Shown here: one piece after another, positions 15,912 through 25,130 of the stretch
Layout of the letters: the number at the start of each line of letters is the position of its first letter
How positions within the stretch are numbered: the stretch's first letter is position 1
Assembly: GCF_000711795.1 (NCBI RefSeq)
Contig: NZ_KL543977.1
Coordinates: 242,934-306,933 of the forward strand
Length of the DNA stretch: 64,000 nt
Direction of reading: 5' to 3'
Source of the DNA: Vibrio pacinii DSM 19139
Lineage (GTDB): Bacteria; Pseudomonadota; Gammaproteobacteria; Enterobacterales; Vibrionaceae
The notes under the pieces: model-generated
Seen by the model: only the letters and a program-made list of their open reading frames with translations
What the model was told of the DNA's origin: nothing
Database searches by the model: none
Program-made: the position numbers and the translations under genes

Positions 15912-17077
15912 TATTTGCCCTCCGCAGCAGCAACAACTTTCTGAGCTGCGTCAGTTAATGACTCAGCAGCAATGATATCAACATCAGAATTAGCAAGAAC
16001 TTCGCGACCTAGGTCTGCGTTAGTCCCTTCTAGACGAACAACAACAGGAACAGCAACACCCACTTCTTTCACTGCGCCGATGATGCCTTCTGCAATCATG
16101 TCACAGCGAACAATACCGCCGAAGATGTTAACAAGAACCGCTTTCACATTGTCGTCAGATAGGATGATCTTAAATGCTTCTGCTACACGCTCTTTAGTTG
16201 CGCCGCCGCCAACATCAAGGAAGTTAGCTGGCTTACCGCCATGAAGGTTGACGATGTCCATAGTGCCCATCGCAAGACCAGCACCGTTAACCATACAACC
16301 AACATTTCCGTCTAATGCTACGTAGTTCAGTTCCCACTGAGCAGCGTGTGCTTCGCGCTCATCTTCTTGCGAAGGATCGTGCATCTCACGTAACTTAGGT
16401 TGACGGTATAGAGCATTTGAGTCGATGTTGATTTTACCATCAAGACAAAGCAGGTTGCCTTCGGCTGTTACAACCAGTGGGTTAATCTCAAGTAGCGCAA
16501 GGTCATACTGAGAGAACATAGTGCCAAGACCCATGAAGATCTTAACAAACTGCTTAATTTGATCGCCAGCTAAACCTAGTTTAAATGCGAGTTCACGGCC
16601 TTGATAAGCTTGAGGACCAACCAATGGATCGATCGCTGCTTTATGAATCAACTCTGGCGTTTCTTCAGCAACTTTTTCGATTTCAACACCACCCTCGGTT
16701 GATGCCATGAATACAATCTTGCGTGTTGCACGGTCTACCACTGCACCTAGGTACAGTTCGTTTGCAATGTTTGATGCTTCTTCAACTAAGATTTTAGTTA
16801 CAGGCTGACCATTTGCGTCAGTTTGGTAAGTCACTAGGTTCTTACCTAGCCACTTTTGTGCAAACTCTCTCACGCCATCTTTAGTATCGTGTAGCTCGAC
16901 GCCACCCGCTTTACCACGTCCACCTGCGTGAACCTGACATTTAACGACTTTCTTCTCCGTTGAGATACGACCTGCTGCTTCAACCGCTTCATGAGGTGTA
17001 TCACACGCGTAACCTTCCGGTACAGGCAAACCGAATTCTGCAAACAGCTGTTTGGCTTGATATTCATGCAAATTCAT
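15911..17077 (-). CDS. sucC: Succinate-CoA ligase (ADP-forming) subunit beta
   Basis: 388 residues, full length. An ATP-grasp protein that binds nucleotide and succinate. Typical segments are visible: MNLHEYQAKQLFAEFGLPVP at the start, KCQVHAGGRGKAGGVE near residue 46, and the GGIVRCDMIAEGI loop near residue 320. It is separated from sucB by 209 bp that contain two hairpins, so suc(B) and suc(C) expression may be partly uncoupled. Confidence 0.97.
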   Translation of the reverse strand: MNLHEYQAKQLFAEFGLPVPEGYACDTPHEAVEAAGRISTEKKVVKCQVHAGGRGKAGGVELHDTKDGVREFAQKWLGKNLVTYQTDANGQPVTKILVEEASNIANELYLGAVVDRATRKIVFMASTEGGVEIEKVAEETPELIHKAAIDPLVGPQAYQGRELAFKLGLAGDQIKQFVKIFMGLGTMFSQYDLALLEINPLVVTAEGNLLCLDGKINIDSNALYRQPKLREMHDPSQEDEREAHAAQWELNYVALDGNVGCMVNGAGLAMGTMDIVNLHGGKPANFLDVGGGATKERVAEAFKIILSDDNVKAVLVNIFGGIVRCDMIAEGIIGAVKEVGVAVPVVVRLEGTNADLGREVLANSDVDIIAAESLTDAAQKVVAAAEGK

Positions 17078-17165
17078 TTTGATATTCCGTTTATTTTCCC
17101 TTAAGGGATTATTATTTCCATAACGCAGCAGAGCTCTGCAAAACGTCTGTAGGGTCTTCTCAAAT

Positions 17166-17200
17166 AAATCGCTACTTGCTCAATGACACAGCAGCGATTT
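17166..17200 (-). repeat. Intercistronic hairpin 2, sucB-sucC
   Basis: AAATCGCT / AGCGATTT pair over an inner loop of about 19 nt. No U-tract follows, so an RNA processing or stability element is as likely as a terminator. Confidence 0.45.
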
Positions 17201-17245
17201 AGGTGAAGGCCAAACCGTTGAGCTAGTCTAGCCATTGAAACTATC

Positions 17246-17278
17246 AAACGTCTAGCAGCCTAAGGCAACTAGACGTTT
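17246..17278 (-). repeat. Intercistronic hairpin 1, sucB-sucC
   Basis: A perfect 10-bp stem AAACGTCTAG / CTAGACGTTT with a 13-nt loop lies 8 bp after the sucB stop. It lacks a long U-tract, and may protect the upstream mRNA end or attenuate sucCD. Confidence 0.55.
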
Positions 17279-17286
17279 CAGCGATA

Positions 17287-18486
17287 TTAAACGTCTAATA
17301 GCAGACGTGCTGGATCTTCAAGTAACTCTTTAATGGTTACAAGGAAGCCGACAGACTCACGACCATCGATCAGACGGTGGTCATAAGAAAGTGCCAAGTA
17401 CATCATAGGTAGGATTTCTACCTTGCCATCCACTGCCATTGGGCGATCTTGAATCTTATGCATACCCAAGATAGCTGACTGTGGTGGGTTAATGATTGGT
17501 GTTGACATTAGCGATCCAAATACACCACCGTTTGTAATAGTGAAGTTGCCGCCCATCAGCTCATCAACCGTCAGCTTGCCATCACGGCCTTTAATCGCTA
17601 ACTCTTTAATGCCTTTTTCGATATCAGCAAAGCCTAACGTGTCACAGTCTTTAAGAACTGGAGTCACGAGACCACGCGGCGTTGAAACCGCCATGCTAAT
17701 GTCGAAATAGTTGTGGTAAACGATTTCCTCACCATCAATAGACGCATTGACTTCTGGGAAACGTTTTAGTGCTTCGGTCACCGCTTTAACGTAGAAAGAC
17801 ATAAAGCCTAGACGCGTACCGTGACGCTCTTCGAACTGGTCTTTGTACTGCTTACGAAGATCCATGATTGGCTTCATGTTAACTTCATTAAACGTCGTCA
17901 ACATGGCGGTGTTATTTTTTGCTTCAAGTAGGCGGTTAGCCACTGTCTTACGTAAACGCGTCATCGGAACACGTTTCTGACTGCGAGCCGCTACTGGCGC
18001 TTCTACTGCTGCCGCTTGCGGTGCAGCTTTTGCATTGGCAAGGTGTGCATCAATATCTTCACGAGTGATACGACCACCAACACCAGTGCCTTTGACTTGG
18101 TTCGCTTCAAGGCCGTGCTCAGCAAGAAGACGACGTACTGCCGGGCTGAGCGCATCATTGCTCTCTTCTGTTAGCGACGCTTTATGGCGCTTATCTGGCG
18201 ATGCTTGTGACTCGTCTGTTTTGTCTGTCGTTGGTTCACCAGCAACAGCGCCAGGCTTGAGTTTAGCGAGCAGCTGTTTAGAAAGTACTGTGGCACCTTC
18301 TACTTCAAGGATAGCTTCTAGTACACCCGCTTCTGGAGCAGGAACTTCTAGAACAACTTTGTCAGTTTCAATGTCAACCAACACTTCGTCACGTTCAACG
18401 ACGTCACCTGGTTGTTTGTGCCATGTTGCCACTGTAGCGTCAGCGACGGATTCAGGTAAATCTGGAACCAGAATTTCAATTGTCAT
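17287..18486 (-). CDS. sucB: Dihydrolipoyllysine succinyltransferase (E2 of 2-oxoglutarate dehydrogenase)
   Basis: 399 residues. One N-terminal lipoyl domain with the lipoylated lysine in the ETDKVVLEVP motif (Lys43), a linker, a peripheral-subunit-binding domain (SPAVRRLLAEHGLEANQVKG, about residues 114-133), an Ala-rich linker, and the catalytic acyltransferase domain ending in SYDHRLIDGRES with the active-site histidine. It carries succinyl groups from SucA to CoA. It lies 28 bp after sucA in the same transcript. Confidence 0.97.
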   Translation of the reverse strand: MTIEILVPDLPESVADATVATWHKQPGDVVERDEVLVDIETDKVVLEVPAPEAGVLEAILEVEGATVLSKQLLAKLKPGAVAGEPTTDKTDESQASPDKRHKASLTEESNDALSPAVRRLLAEHGLEANQVKGTGVGGRITREDIDAHLANAKAAPQAAAVEAPVAARSQKRVPMTRLRKTVANRLLEAKNNTAMLTTFNEVNMKPIMDLRKQYKDQFEERHGTRLGFMSFYVKAVTEALKRFPEVNASIDGEEIVYHNYFDISMAVSTPRGLVTPVLKDCDTLGFADIEKGIKELAIKGRDGKLTVDELMGGNFTITNGGVFGSLMSTPIINPPQSAILGMHKIQDRPMAVDGKVEILPMMYLALSYDHRLIDGRESVGFLVTIKELLEDPARLLLDV

Positions 18487-18514
18487 ATCTGTTTCTTCCT
18501 TTAACTTCTAGTTC

Positions 18515-21340
18515 TTAGTTCGAAGTTTTTTTATTCACGGTAAGTGCGTCTTCTACCAACGCTTTCTGTTGTTTCAAGTGTACTGACATGTAACCAACGG
18601 CAGGTGATGCTGATGCTGGGCGACCAGCGTACTTAAGATCTGCACCTGCAGGGATTGCAGCACGGAAGTTGTGTTGGCTACAGTACCAAGCGCCTTGGTT
18701 CTGTGGCTCTTCCTGACACCAAACAAAGTCTTCAACATTGGTGTATTGCTCGATGGCAGCGGTCACTTCATCCATTGGGAACGGGTAAAGCTGCTCAATA
18801 CGAACAATGGCGACATCGTCTTGTTCATTGTTACGACGCTGTTCTAGCAAGTCGAAGTAGACTTTGCCTGAACAGAAGACAACACGTTTGACCTTCGCAG
18901 GTTCAAGATTATCCACTTCACCAATCGCCGCTTGGAACGTTCCTTGTGCAAGATCTTCAATTGAAGAGGTACACAGTGGGTGACGTAGCAATGACTTCGG
19001 TGACATAACGATCAGTGGGCGGCGCATTGGTCGCACAACCTGACGTCGAATCATGTGGTAAACCTGAGCTGGTGTTGAAGGAACAACCACTTGCATGTTT
19101 TGCTCAGCACACAGCTGAAGGTAACGCTCAAGACGCGCTGATGAGTGCTCAGGGCCTTGACCTTCGTAACCATGAGGGAGAAGCATAGTAAGGCCACATA
19201 AACGCGCCCACTTCTGCTCACCAGATGAAATAAATTGGTCAATAACTACCTGCGCGCCGTTGGCAAAGTCACCAAACTGTGCTTCCCAAAGCGTCAAGCC
19301 ACCAGGTTCAGCAGTCGCGTAACCGTATTCAAACGCAAGTACGGCTTCTTCAGATAACACCGAATCAAAGACTTCAAACGGCCCTTGCTTATCATGAACA
19401 TTCGCTAAAGGAACATACGTGCTGGCATCATTTTGATTATGTAGTACAGAGTGACGGTGGAAGAAAGTACCGCGACCTGAATCTTGGCCTGAGATACGAA
19501 TACGTTTACCGTCATCAACTAGGGTTGCATAAGCGAGAGTCTCAGCCATTCCCCAGTCAATCGCTTTTTCACCGCTCAACATCGACATACGATCGTTATA
19601 TAACTTGTTGACTCGGCTTTGTAACTTATGGCTCTCAGGGTACTGACAGATACGGTGACCCAATTCAATCAAACGCTCTTGGTTGAACTCATTGTCCCAA
19701 TCGACATCCCAGTCGTGACCTAAATAAGGTGACCAATCGACCGAATGCAGTGCCATTGGACGCCACTCTTTGACGACTACATCGCCGCGATCTAGTGCAT
19801 CGCGATACTCGTTGACGAACTGAGTAGCAGTATCAATACCGAAATCACCGCGCTCCATTAGTACGTCAGCGTATAGCTTACGTGGTGTTGGATGCTTTTT
19901 GATTTTCTGATACATCAAAGGCTGAGTCGCATTTGGCTCATCGGCCTCATTGTGACCATGACGACGGTAACAAACTAAGTCGATAACCACATCACGTTTA
20001 AATTCGTTACGGTAATCAAGCGCGATACGAGTAACAAACGCAACCGCTTCAGGGTCGTCAGCGTTAACGTGGAAAATCGGTGCCTGTACCATCTTGGCAA
20101 TGTCAGTACAGTACATAGTTGAACGCGTGTCGCTAGGGTTTGACGTAGTGAAGCCAACTTGGTTGTTAACCACAATACGGACAGTACCACCAACACGGAA
20201 ACCGCGTGCCTGCGACATATTAAACGTTTCCGCAACCACACCCTGACCAGCAATCGCTGAATCACCATGGATGGTAATAGGTAGAACGGTCGCACCATCT
20301 TGGTCGCCTAGACGATCTTGGCGGGCGCGAACAGAACCAATAACAACAGGGTTAACGATCTCAAGGTGAGATGGGTTAAATGCCAAAGCAAGGTGAACAT
20401 CACCACCAGGTGTGGCAAAGTCAGCCGAGAAACCTTGGTGATATTTTACGTCACCAGTACCCCATGACTCGCCGTGCTTACCTGCAAACTCATCAAACAA
20501 GTCTTGAGGCTTTTTACCCAGCACGTTGACGAGCATATTGAGACGGCCACGGTGCGCCATACCAATAACCACTTCGCGCATACCGCTCTTACCAGCATGA
20601 CGAATCAACTCTTTAGTCATCGGTATCAGTGCATCACCACCTTCCAATGAAAAGCGCTTAGCACCCGGGAACTTAGCCCCTAGGTAACGCTCAAGGCCTT
20701 CTGCCGCCGTCAACTCTTCAAGGAATTCTCGTTTCTCTTCTTGACTGAACGATGGTTGGCCAACCACTGATTCTAAACGTTGTTGAATCCAACGTTTTTG
20801 CTCAGTGTCTGTCATGTGCATGTATTCAGCACCGATAGAGCCACAGTAGATTTTGTTCAATGAAGAGTGAATATCTTTCAGTTTCATGGTTTCTTTGCCA
20901 ATGGCAAACGAACCCACGTTGAAAGTTTCTTCTAAATCGTCTTGAGTGAGATTGTGAAATGCAGGGTCTAGCTCCGCCACCGTTGGACGTTGCCATAAAC
21001 CGAGAGGGTCAAGCTGCGCCGCTTCATGACCGCGGAAGCGGTAAGCGTTAATTAATTGAAGTACTTTTACCTGTTTAACGTCGACATCAGGATCACTAAC
21101 TTGGACATTGTAATGCTTCGTTTCTTTAGCGAGTCGTCGGAAGTAGTCACGGACACGTGAATGAGGCTGTTCAACCACCTCTTGTGAAGACTTAGGCAAG
21201 CCCTCAAAAACACGTTTCCACTCCTCACTTACCAGATCGGGGTCACTTAGATACAGTTCGTAGAGGTCCTCTACATACGTTGCATTGGCGCCAGCCAAGT
21301 GTGAAGACTCGAGCCACGCCTTCATCACGCCGTTGTGCAT
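18515..21340 (-). CDS. sucA: 2-oxoglutarate dehydrogenase E1 component
   Basis: 941 residues, full length. Thiamine-diphosphate-dependent E1 that decarboxylates 2-oxoglutarate and succinylates the SucB lipoyl group. Visible are the N-terminal E2-interaction segment (MHNGVMKAWLESSHLAGAN), MAHRGRLNMLVNVLGK, and the ThDP motif region with HGDSAIAGQGVV. The start at 21340 has AAGGGA at a proper distance and matches the E. coli N terminus; an internal ATG at 21325 is less likely. A 168-bp gap separates it from sdhB. Confidence 0.97.
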   Translation of the reverse strand: MHNGVMKAWLESSHLAGANATYVEDLYELYLSDPDLVSEEWKRVFEGLPKSSQEVVEQPHSRVRDYFRRLAKETKHYNVQVSDPDVDVKQVKVLQLINAYRFRGHEAAQLDPLGLWQRPTVAELDPAFHNLTQDDLEETFNVGSFAIGKETMKLKDIHSSLNKIYCGSIGAEYMHMTDTEQKRWIQQRLESVVGQPSFSQEEKREFLEELTAAEGLERYLGAKFPGAKRFSLEGGDALIPMTKELIRHAGKSGMREVVIGMAHRGRLNMLVNVLGKKPQDLFDEFAGKHGESWGTGDVKYHQGFSADFATPGGDVHLALAFNPSHLEIVNPVVIGSVRARQDRLGDQDGATVLPITIHGDSAIAGQGVVAETFNMSQARGFRVGGTVRIVVNNQVGFTTSNPSDTRSTMYCTDIAKMVQAPIFHVNADDPEAVAFVTRIALDYRNEFKRDVVIDLVCYRRHGHNEADEPNATQPLMYQKIKKHPTPRKLYADVLMERGDFGIDTATQFVNEYRDALDRGDVVVKEWRPMALHSVDWSPYLGHDWDVDWDNEFNQERLIELGHRICQYPESHKLQSRVNKLYNDRMSMLSGEKAIDWGMAETLAYATLVDDGKRIRISGQDSGRGTFFHRHSVLHNQNDASTYVPLANVHDKQGPFEVFDSVLSEEAVLAFEYGYATAEPGGLTLWEAQFGDFANGAQVVIDQFISSGEQKWARLCGLTMLLPHGYEGQGPEHSSARLERYLQLCAEQNMQVVVPSTPAQVYHMIRRQVVRPMRRPLIVMSPKSLLRHPLCTSSIEDLAQGTFQAAIGEVDNLEPAKVKRVVFCSGKVYFDLLEQRRNNEQDDVAIVRIEQLYPFPMDEVTAAIEQYTNVEDFVWCQEEPQNQGAWYCSQHNFRAAIPAGADLKYAGRPASASPAVGYMSVHLKQQKALVEDALTVNKKTSN

Positions 21341-21508
21341 ATTTTCCCTTAACCAGTAGTTTTCACGTTTGCTTCGGTCTATGCCGAGCTATTAAGAGCC
21401 GACCCAGAATAGGTCGGCAATTTTACTATTCTTTTACTCTATCTTTGTCGAGTTGCGGCTCGGCGATACATGACCGCCAGAGCCGTCTCTATTTAGATAC
21501 CGAGTAAC

Positions 21509-22219
21509 TTAAACCGAGCGATTGACTAACATGGTCTTAATGTGACCAATCGCTTTGGTCGGATTCAATCCCTTAGGACAAACACTGACACAGTTCATGA
21601 TGCCATGGCAACGGAAAACGCTGAATGCATCATCAAGATTTGACAAGCGTTCGTCTGTGGCAGTATCACGGCTATCAATTAACCAACGATAAGCCGCTAA
21701 AAGACCTGCAGGACCGATAAATTTATCAGGATTCCACCAGAATGACGGACAAGACGTTGTACAACATGCACACATGATACATTCGTACAATCCATCAAGA
21801 TGAGCCCGATCTTCTGGCGATTGTAAGTTTTCACGAGATGGTGGCAAGGCGCCATCATCAATCAAGAAAGGCTTAACTTTCGTGTAGTTATCGTAGAATT
21901 GTGTCATATCAACGATAAGGTCACGCACAACAGGCAGACCAGGTAGTGGGCGAATCACAATCTTGTCACCTTTCAGCGCTGAAAGGGGTGTGATACACGC
22001 CAAACCATTTTTACCGTTCATGTTCACACCGTCAGAACCACAAACACCTTCACGACAAGAACGACGGAAAGAGATGCTAGGATCTTGCTCTTTAAGCAGA
22101 ATCAACGCATCAAGAAGCATCATGTCAGATCCTTCTTCCACTTCTAATGTGTAGTCCTTCATGTACGGCTTTTGGTCGACATCAGGATTGTAGCGGTACA
22201 AAGAGAAATTCAGTTTCAT
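21509..22219 (-). CDS. sdhB: Succinate dehydrogenase iron-sulfur subunit
   Basis: 236 residues. Carries electrons from SdhA to ubiquinone through three clusters. The [2Fe-2S] ligands are in CREGVCGSDGVNMNGKNGLAC (about residues 55-75), with the [4Fe-4S] and [3Fe-4S] ligands in CIMCACCTTSCPSFWW and CHGIMNCVSVCPKGLNP. All expected cysteines are present. It sits 18 bp after sdhA. Confidence 0.97.
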   Translation of the reverse strand: MKLNFSLYRYNPDVDQKPYMKDYTLEVEEGSDMMLLDALILLKEQDPSISFRRSCREGVCGSDGVNMNGKNGLACITPLSALKGDKIVIRPLPGLPVVRDLIVDMTQFYDNYTKVKPFLIDDGALPPSRENLQSPEDRAHLDGLYECIMCACCTTSCPSFWWNPDKFIGPAGLLAAYRWLIDSRDTATDERLSNLDDAFSVFRCHGIMNCVSVCPKGLNPTKAIGHIKTMLVNRSV

Positions 22220-22237
22220 AATATTACCCTCCTTTCC

Positions 22238-24004
22238 TTAGTACGTACGTGCTTTTGGCGGAAATGCTTCACGATGGACGGGTTCCATGTTGACACCACG
22301 CTTAGCCATTGACTCTGTTTCCGGATTGTAGACCGAGTGACATAGCCACTGCTCATCGTTACGATCTGGGAAGTCAAAACGGGCGTGAGCACCACGGCTC
22401 TCAGTACGGTAGTTCGCCGCAACGGCCGTCGCAAAAGCAGTTTCCATCAAGTTTTCAAGTTCTAGACACTCAATACGTTGCGTGTTGAACTCGGTCGACT
22501 TATCCGACAGGTGAGCATTTTTCAGACGCTCACGGATAACTTTCAGCTCTTCTAGGCCTTTTGCCATTGCATCACCTTCACGGAAAACCGAGAAGTTGTT
22601 CTGCATACATTGCTGAAGGTCTTTACGAATCTGAGCAGGATCTTCACCGTCAGTGCTGTTTTCCCAACGGTTGTAACGCTCTAGTGAACGCTCAATATCA
22701 GCTTCAGTTGCTGGCTTAGCTTCAGCTTGTTTCAGCAGTGTTTCGCCAAGATGCAGGCCTGTAGCACGACCAAATACCACTAAATCGAGCAGTGAGTTAC
22801 CACCCAAGCGGTTAGCGCCGTGAACCGATACTGATGCAATCTCACCGCATGCGAATAGGCCTTGTACTTCAACATCGCTGCCATCTGCAGTTTGCTTAAT
22901 CGCCTGGCCAGAAACTTGAGTGGGAATACCACCCATCATGTAGTGACAAGTTGGAATAACTGGAATTGGCTCTTTGACTGGATCAACGTGTGCGAAGGTA
23001 CGAGACAGTTCACAAACACCTGGTAGACGTGACTCTAGAGTCTCTTTACCTAGGTGATCGAGTTTCAGTTTAATGTGAGGCCCCCATGGGCCATCGCAAC
23101 CGCGACCTTCGCGAATTTCGATCATCATTGAACGAGCAACCACATCACGGCCAGCTAAGTCTTTAGCATTCGGCGCGTAGCGCTCCATGAATCGTTCACC
23201 ATCTTTATTAAGAAGGTAACCACCTTCACCACGACAACCTTCCGTGACAAGAACACCTGCGCCAGCAATACCCGTTGGGTGGAACTGCCACATTTCCATG
23301 TCTTGCATTGGAACGCCCGCACGCAGCGCCATACCAACACCATCACCTGTATTGATGTGAGCGTTAGTTGTCGATGCGTAAATACGGCCAGCGCCACCAG
23401 TAGCTAAGATGGTTGCTTTCGATTTGAAGTAGCATACTTCGCCCGTTTCCATACAAAGCGCAGTACAACCTAAAACTACATCGTCTTCATTTTTAACGAT
23501 GTCGAGTGCATACCACTCAGAGAATATGGTTGTCTTGTGCTTGATGTTTTGCTGGTAAAGCGTGTGAAGAAGAGCATGACCAGTACGGTCAGCTGCTGCT
23601 GCAGTACGTGCCGCTTGCTCGCCACCGAAATTCTTCGATTGGCCGCCAAACGGACGTTGGTAGATACTACCATTATCAAAACGAGAAAACGGAAGGCCCA
23701 TTTTCTCTAACTCAATCACGGATTCAGGGCCGTTTTTACACATGTATTCGATCGCGTCTTGGTCACCAATATAGTCGGAACCTTTGACCGTATCGTACAT
23801 ATGCTGCTCCCAATGATCTTCGTGCGCATTACCTAGCGCAACCGTAATACCACCTTGAGCAGAAACAGTGTGAGAACGTGTTGGGAACACTTTCGAAAGC
23901 AATGCACATGAAAGGCCTTGCTCAGAGATTTGCAGTGCAGCGCGCATGCCTGCACCACCAGCGCCGATTACTACGGCATCAAATTCACGAACTGGAATAG
24001 ACAC
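22238..24004 (-). CDS. sdhA: Succinate dehydrogenase flavoprotein subunit
   Basis: 588 residues. Oxidises succinate to fumarate. The FAD dinucleotide-binding motif GAGGAGMRAAL is near residue 13, the covalent FAD-linking histidine is in RSHTVSAQGG (about 43-52), and the catalytic segments HPTGIAGAGVL and the active-site Arg region VARSMMIEIREGRG are intact. The start directly abuts the sdhD stop with no gap, which favours coupled translation. Confidence 0.97.
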   Translation of the reverse strand: MSIPVREFDAVVIGAGGAGMRAALQISEQGLSCALLSKVFPTRSHTVSAQGGITVALGNAHEDHWEQHMYDTVKGSDYIGDQDAIEYMCKNGPESVIELEKMGLPFSRFDNGSIYQRPFGGQSKNFGGEQAARTAAAADRTGHALLHTLYQQNIKHKTTIFSEWYALDIVKNEDDVVLGCTALCMETGEVCYFKSKATILATGGAGRIYASTTNAHINTGDGVGMALRAGVPMQDMEMWQFHPTGIAGAGVLVTEGCRGEGGYLLNKDGERFMERYAPNAKDLAGRDVVARSMMIEIREGRGCDGPWGPHIKLKLDHLGKETLESRLPGVCELSRTFAHVDPVKEPIPVIPTCHYMMGGIPTQVSGQAIKQTADGSDVEVQGLFACGEIASVSVHGANRLGGNSLLDLVVFGRATGLHLGETLLKQAEAKPATEADIERSLERYNRWENSTDGEDPAQIRKDLQQCMQNNFSVFREGDAMAKGLEELKVIRERLKNAHLSDKSTEFNTQRIECLELENLMETAFATAVAANYRTESRGAHARFDFPDRNDEQWLCHSVYNPETESMAKRGVNMEPVHREAFPPKARTY

Positions 24005-24349
24005 TTACGCACCCCACAGAATAAATAGACCAGAGAAGAAGTAACCAAATAGCACAGCGATAACGCCGAGCTGCAGGCCACCACGAAGCTTGGCGCACTT
24101 AATATAGTCAGTCAGTACTTGCCATAAGCCGATCCATGCGTGAATCAATACCGACATTAGCGCGAGCATAGTGAAAACCTTGGTGAACGTGCCACCAAAG
24201 AACTGGGTCCAAGAGAGGTAAGAAATATCTGTGAAAGCACAGAAGCTAACCAGATAGACAGTGTAGAGCGTCATAATGATAGCGGTAGCACGAATCAATA
24301 AATAATCATGCACACCATTACGACCAAAAGATGAAATGTGTTTTACCAT
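24005..24349 (-). CDS. sdhD: Succinate dehydrogenase membrane anchor subunit D
   Basis: 114 residues with three membrane helices. Helps bind haem b and ubiquinone. The haem-ligand histidine region (LIHAWIGLWQVLTDYIK, about 71-87) is present, including the Tyr of the quinone site. It overlaps sdhC by 7 bp and abuts sdhA. Confidence 0.95.
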   Translation of the reverse strand: MVKHISSFGRNGVHDYLLIRATAIIMTLYTVYLVSFCAFTDISYLSWTQFFGGTFTKVFTMLALMSVLIHAWIGLWQVLTDYIKCAKLRGGLQLGVIAVLFGYFFSGLFILWGA

Positions 24350-24735
24350 ACCATTACCCCCGCCAGTAGAGACAGAACGGCTGTTGCTGCGAATGCAACC
24401 TTAGCGCTCATTGCGCCAGATTCCAGCTCTTCAAAATGACCCATATCCATCAGAAGGTGACGGATACCACCAGCAATGTGGTAGGCCAATGCCGTTAGGA
24501 TGCCCCATAAAATGAACTTCACGAAGAAGCCATCGACAAGGTCAACCGCTTGCGCGTAACCCACTGGGGACGATAACGAAATGGATAACAACCAAAGTAG
24601 TATTCCGACCGCGACGAACGTAATTACACCAGAAACACGGTGTAAGATTGATGCGATAGCAGTGATCGGAAAGCTAATGGTCTGTAAATCTAGATTAACA
24701 GGTCTTGACTTTCTTTCTTTCACGGGCTTGCTCAC
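24343..24735 (-). CDS. sdhC: Succinate dehydrogenase cytochrome b556 subunit
   Basis: 130 residues with three membrane helices. The motif SILHRVSGVITF (about 30-41) holds quinone-site residues, and GGIRHLLMDMG (about 88-98) the haem-ligand histidine. First gene of the sdhCDAB-sucABCD cluster, divergent from gltA. The start is at 24735; the basic N terminus (MSKPVKERKSRPVNLDL) is normal. Confidence 0.95.
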   Translation of the reverse strand: MSKPVKERKSRPVNLDLQTISFPITAIASILHRVSGVITFVAVGILLWLLSISLSSPVGYAQAVDLVDGFFVKFILWGILTALAYHIAGGIRHLLMDMGHFEELESGAMSAKVAFAATAVLSLLAGVMVW

Positions 24736-24791
24736 TCAGCTCCATTGAGCATTTATAGTTATGAACGAATTTTGATTGCAAACCTACAAAA

Positions 24792-24808
24792 GTTAACATT
24801 TATTTAAC
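24792..24808 (-). promoter_or_regulatory. Candidate ArcA box upstream of sdhC
   Basis: On the minus strand GTTAAATAAATGTTAAC contains two GTTAA direct repeats with an 11-bp period, the spacing of ArcA~P sites. It lies about 57 bp before the sdhC start. ArcA repression of sdh under low oxygen is established in E. coli; the site here is inferred. The rest of the 395-bp sdhC-gltA gap (24736-25130) is A/T-rich and should contain both promoters. Confidence 0.5.
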
Positions 24809-25049
24809 ACTTACCCGCAACAATTCGCTGAGTATTTTGTAAAATATTTGTTAACAACAAGGATTAAAACTTCACCTCACATTTGTTTCAAGCCTTGAAT
24901 TTATAAGGTTTTCACCAAAATTTACTGCGCCACTATACGGCTGGCAACATTCTAATACAATTGGTGTAACAATTTTTGCTACACAGACCAGATTTTTAAC
25001 CTTATACGTTCAAAAAACCATAACAAGTGCACACATCGGAGGAGAAAAA

Positions 25050-25112
25050 TTGACTTTGATAACGAACACACGTACAAAAATGTCACACAAACATCCTGGA
25101 CGGATTAAATAA
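25050..25112 (+). CDS. Possible 20-codon leader ORF upstream of gltA
   Basis: A TTG codon at 25050 follows GGAGGAG at 5-6 nt and opens a frame of 20 codons with several Thr, His and Lys residues, ending in tandem TAA codons at 25110-25115, only 15 bp before the gltA start. An internal ATG (25080) gives a 10-codon version. The ribosome-binding sequence is stronger than that of most genes here. It could be a regulatory leader peptide; there is no homology support. Confidence 0.35.
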   Translation: MTLITNTRTKMSHKHPGRIK

Positions 25113-25130
25113 TAAACAAAGGAGATTGTT

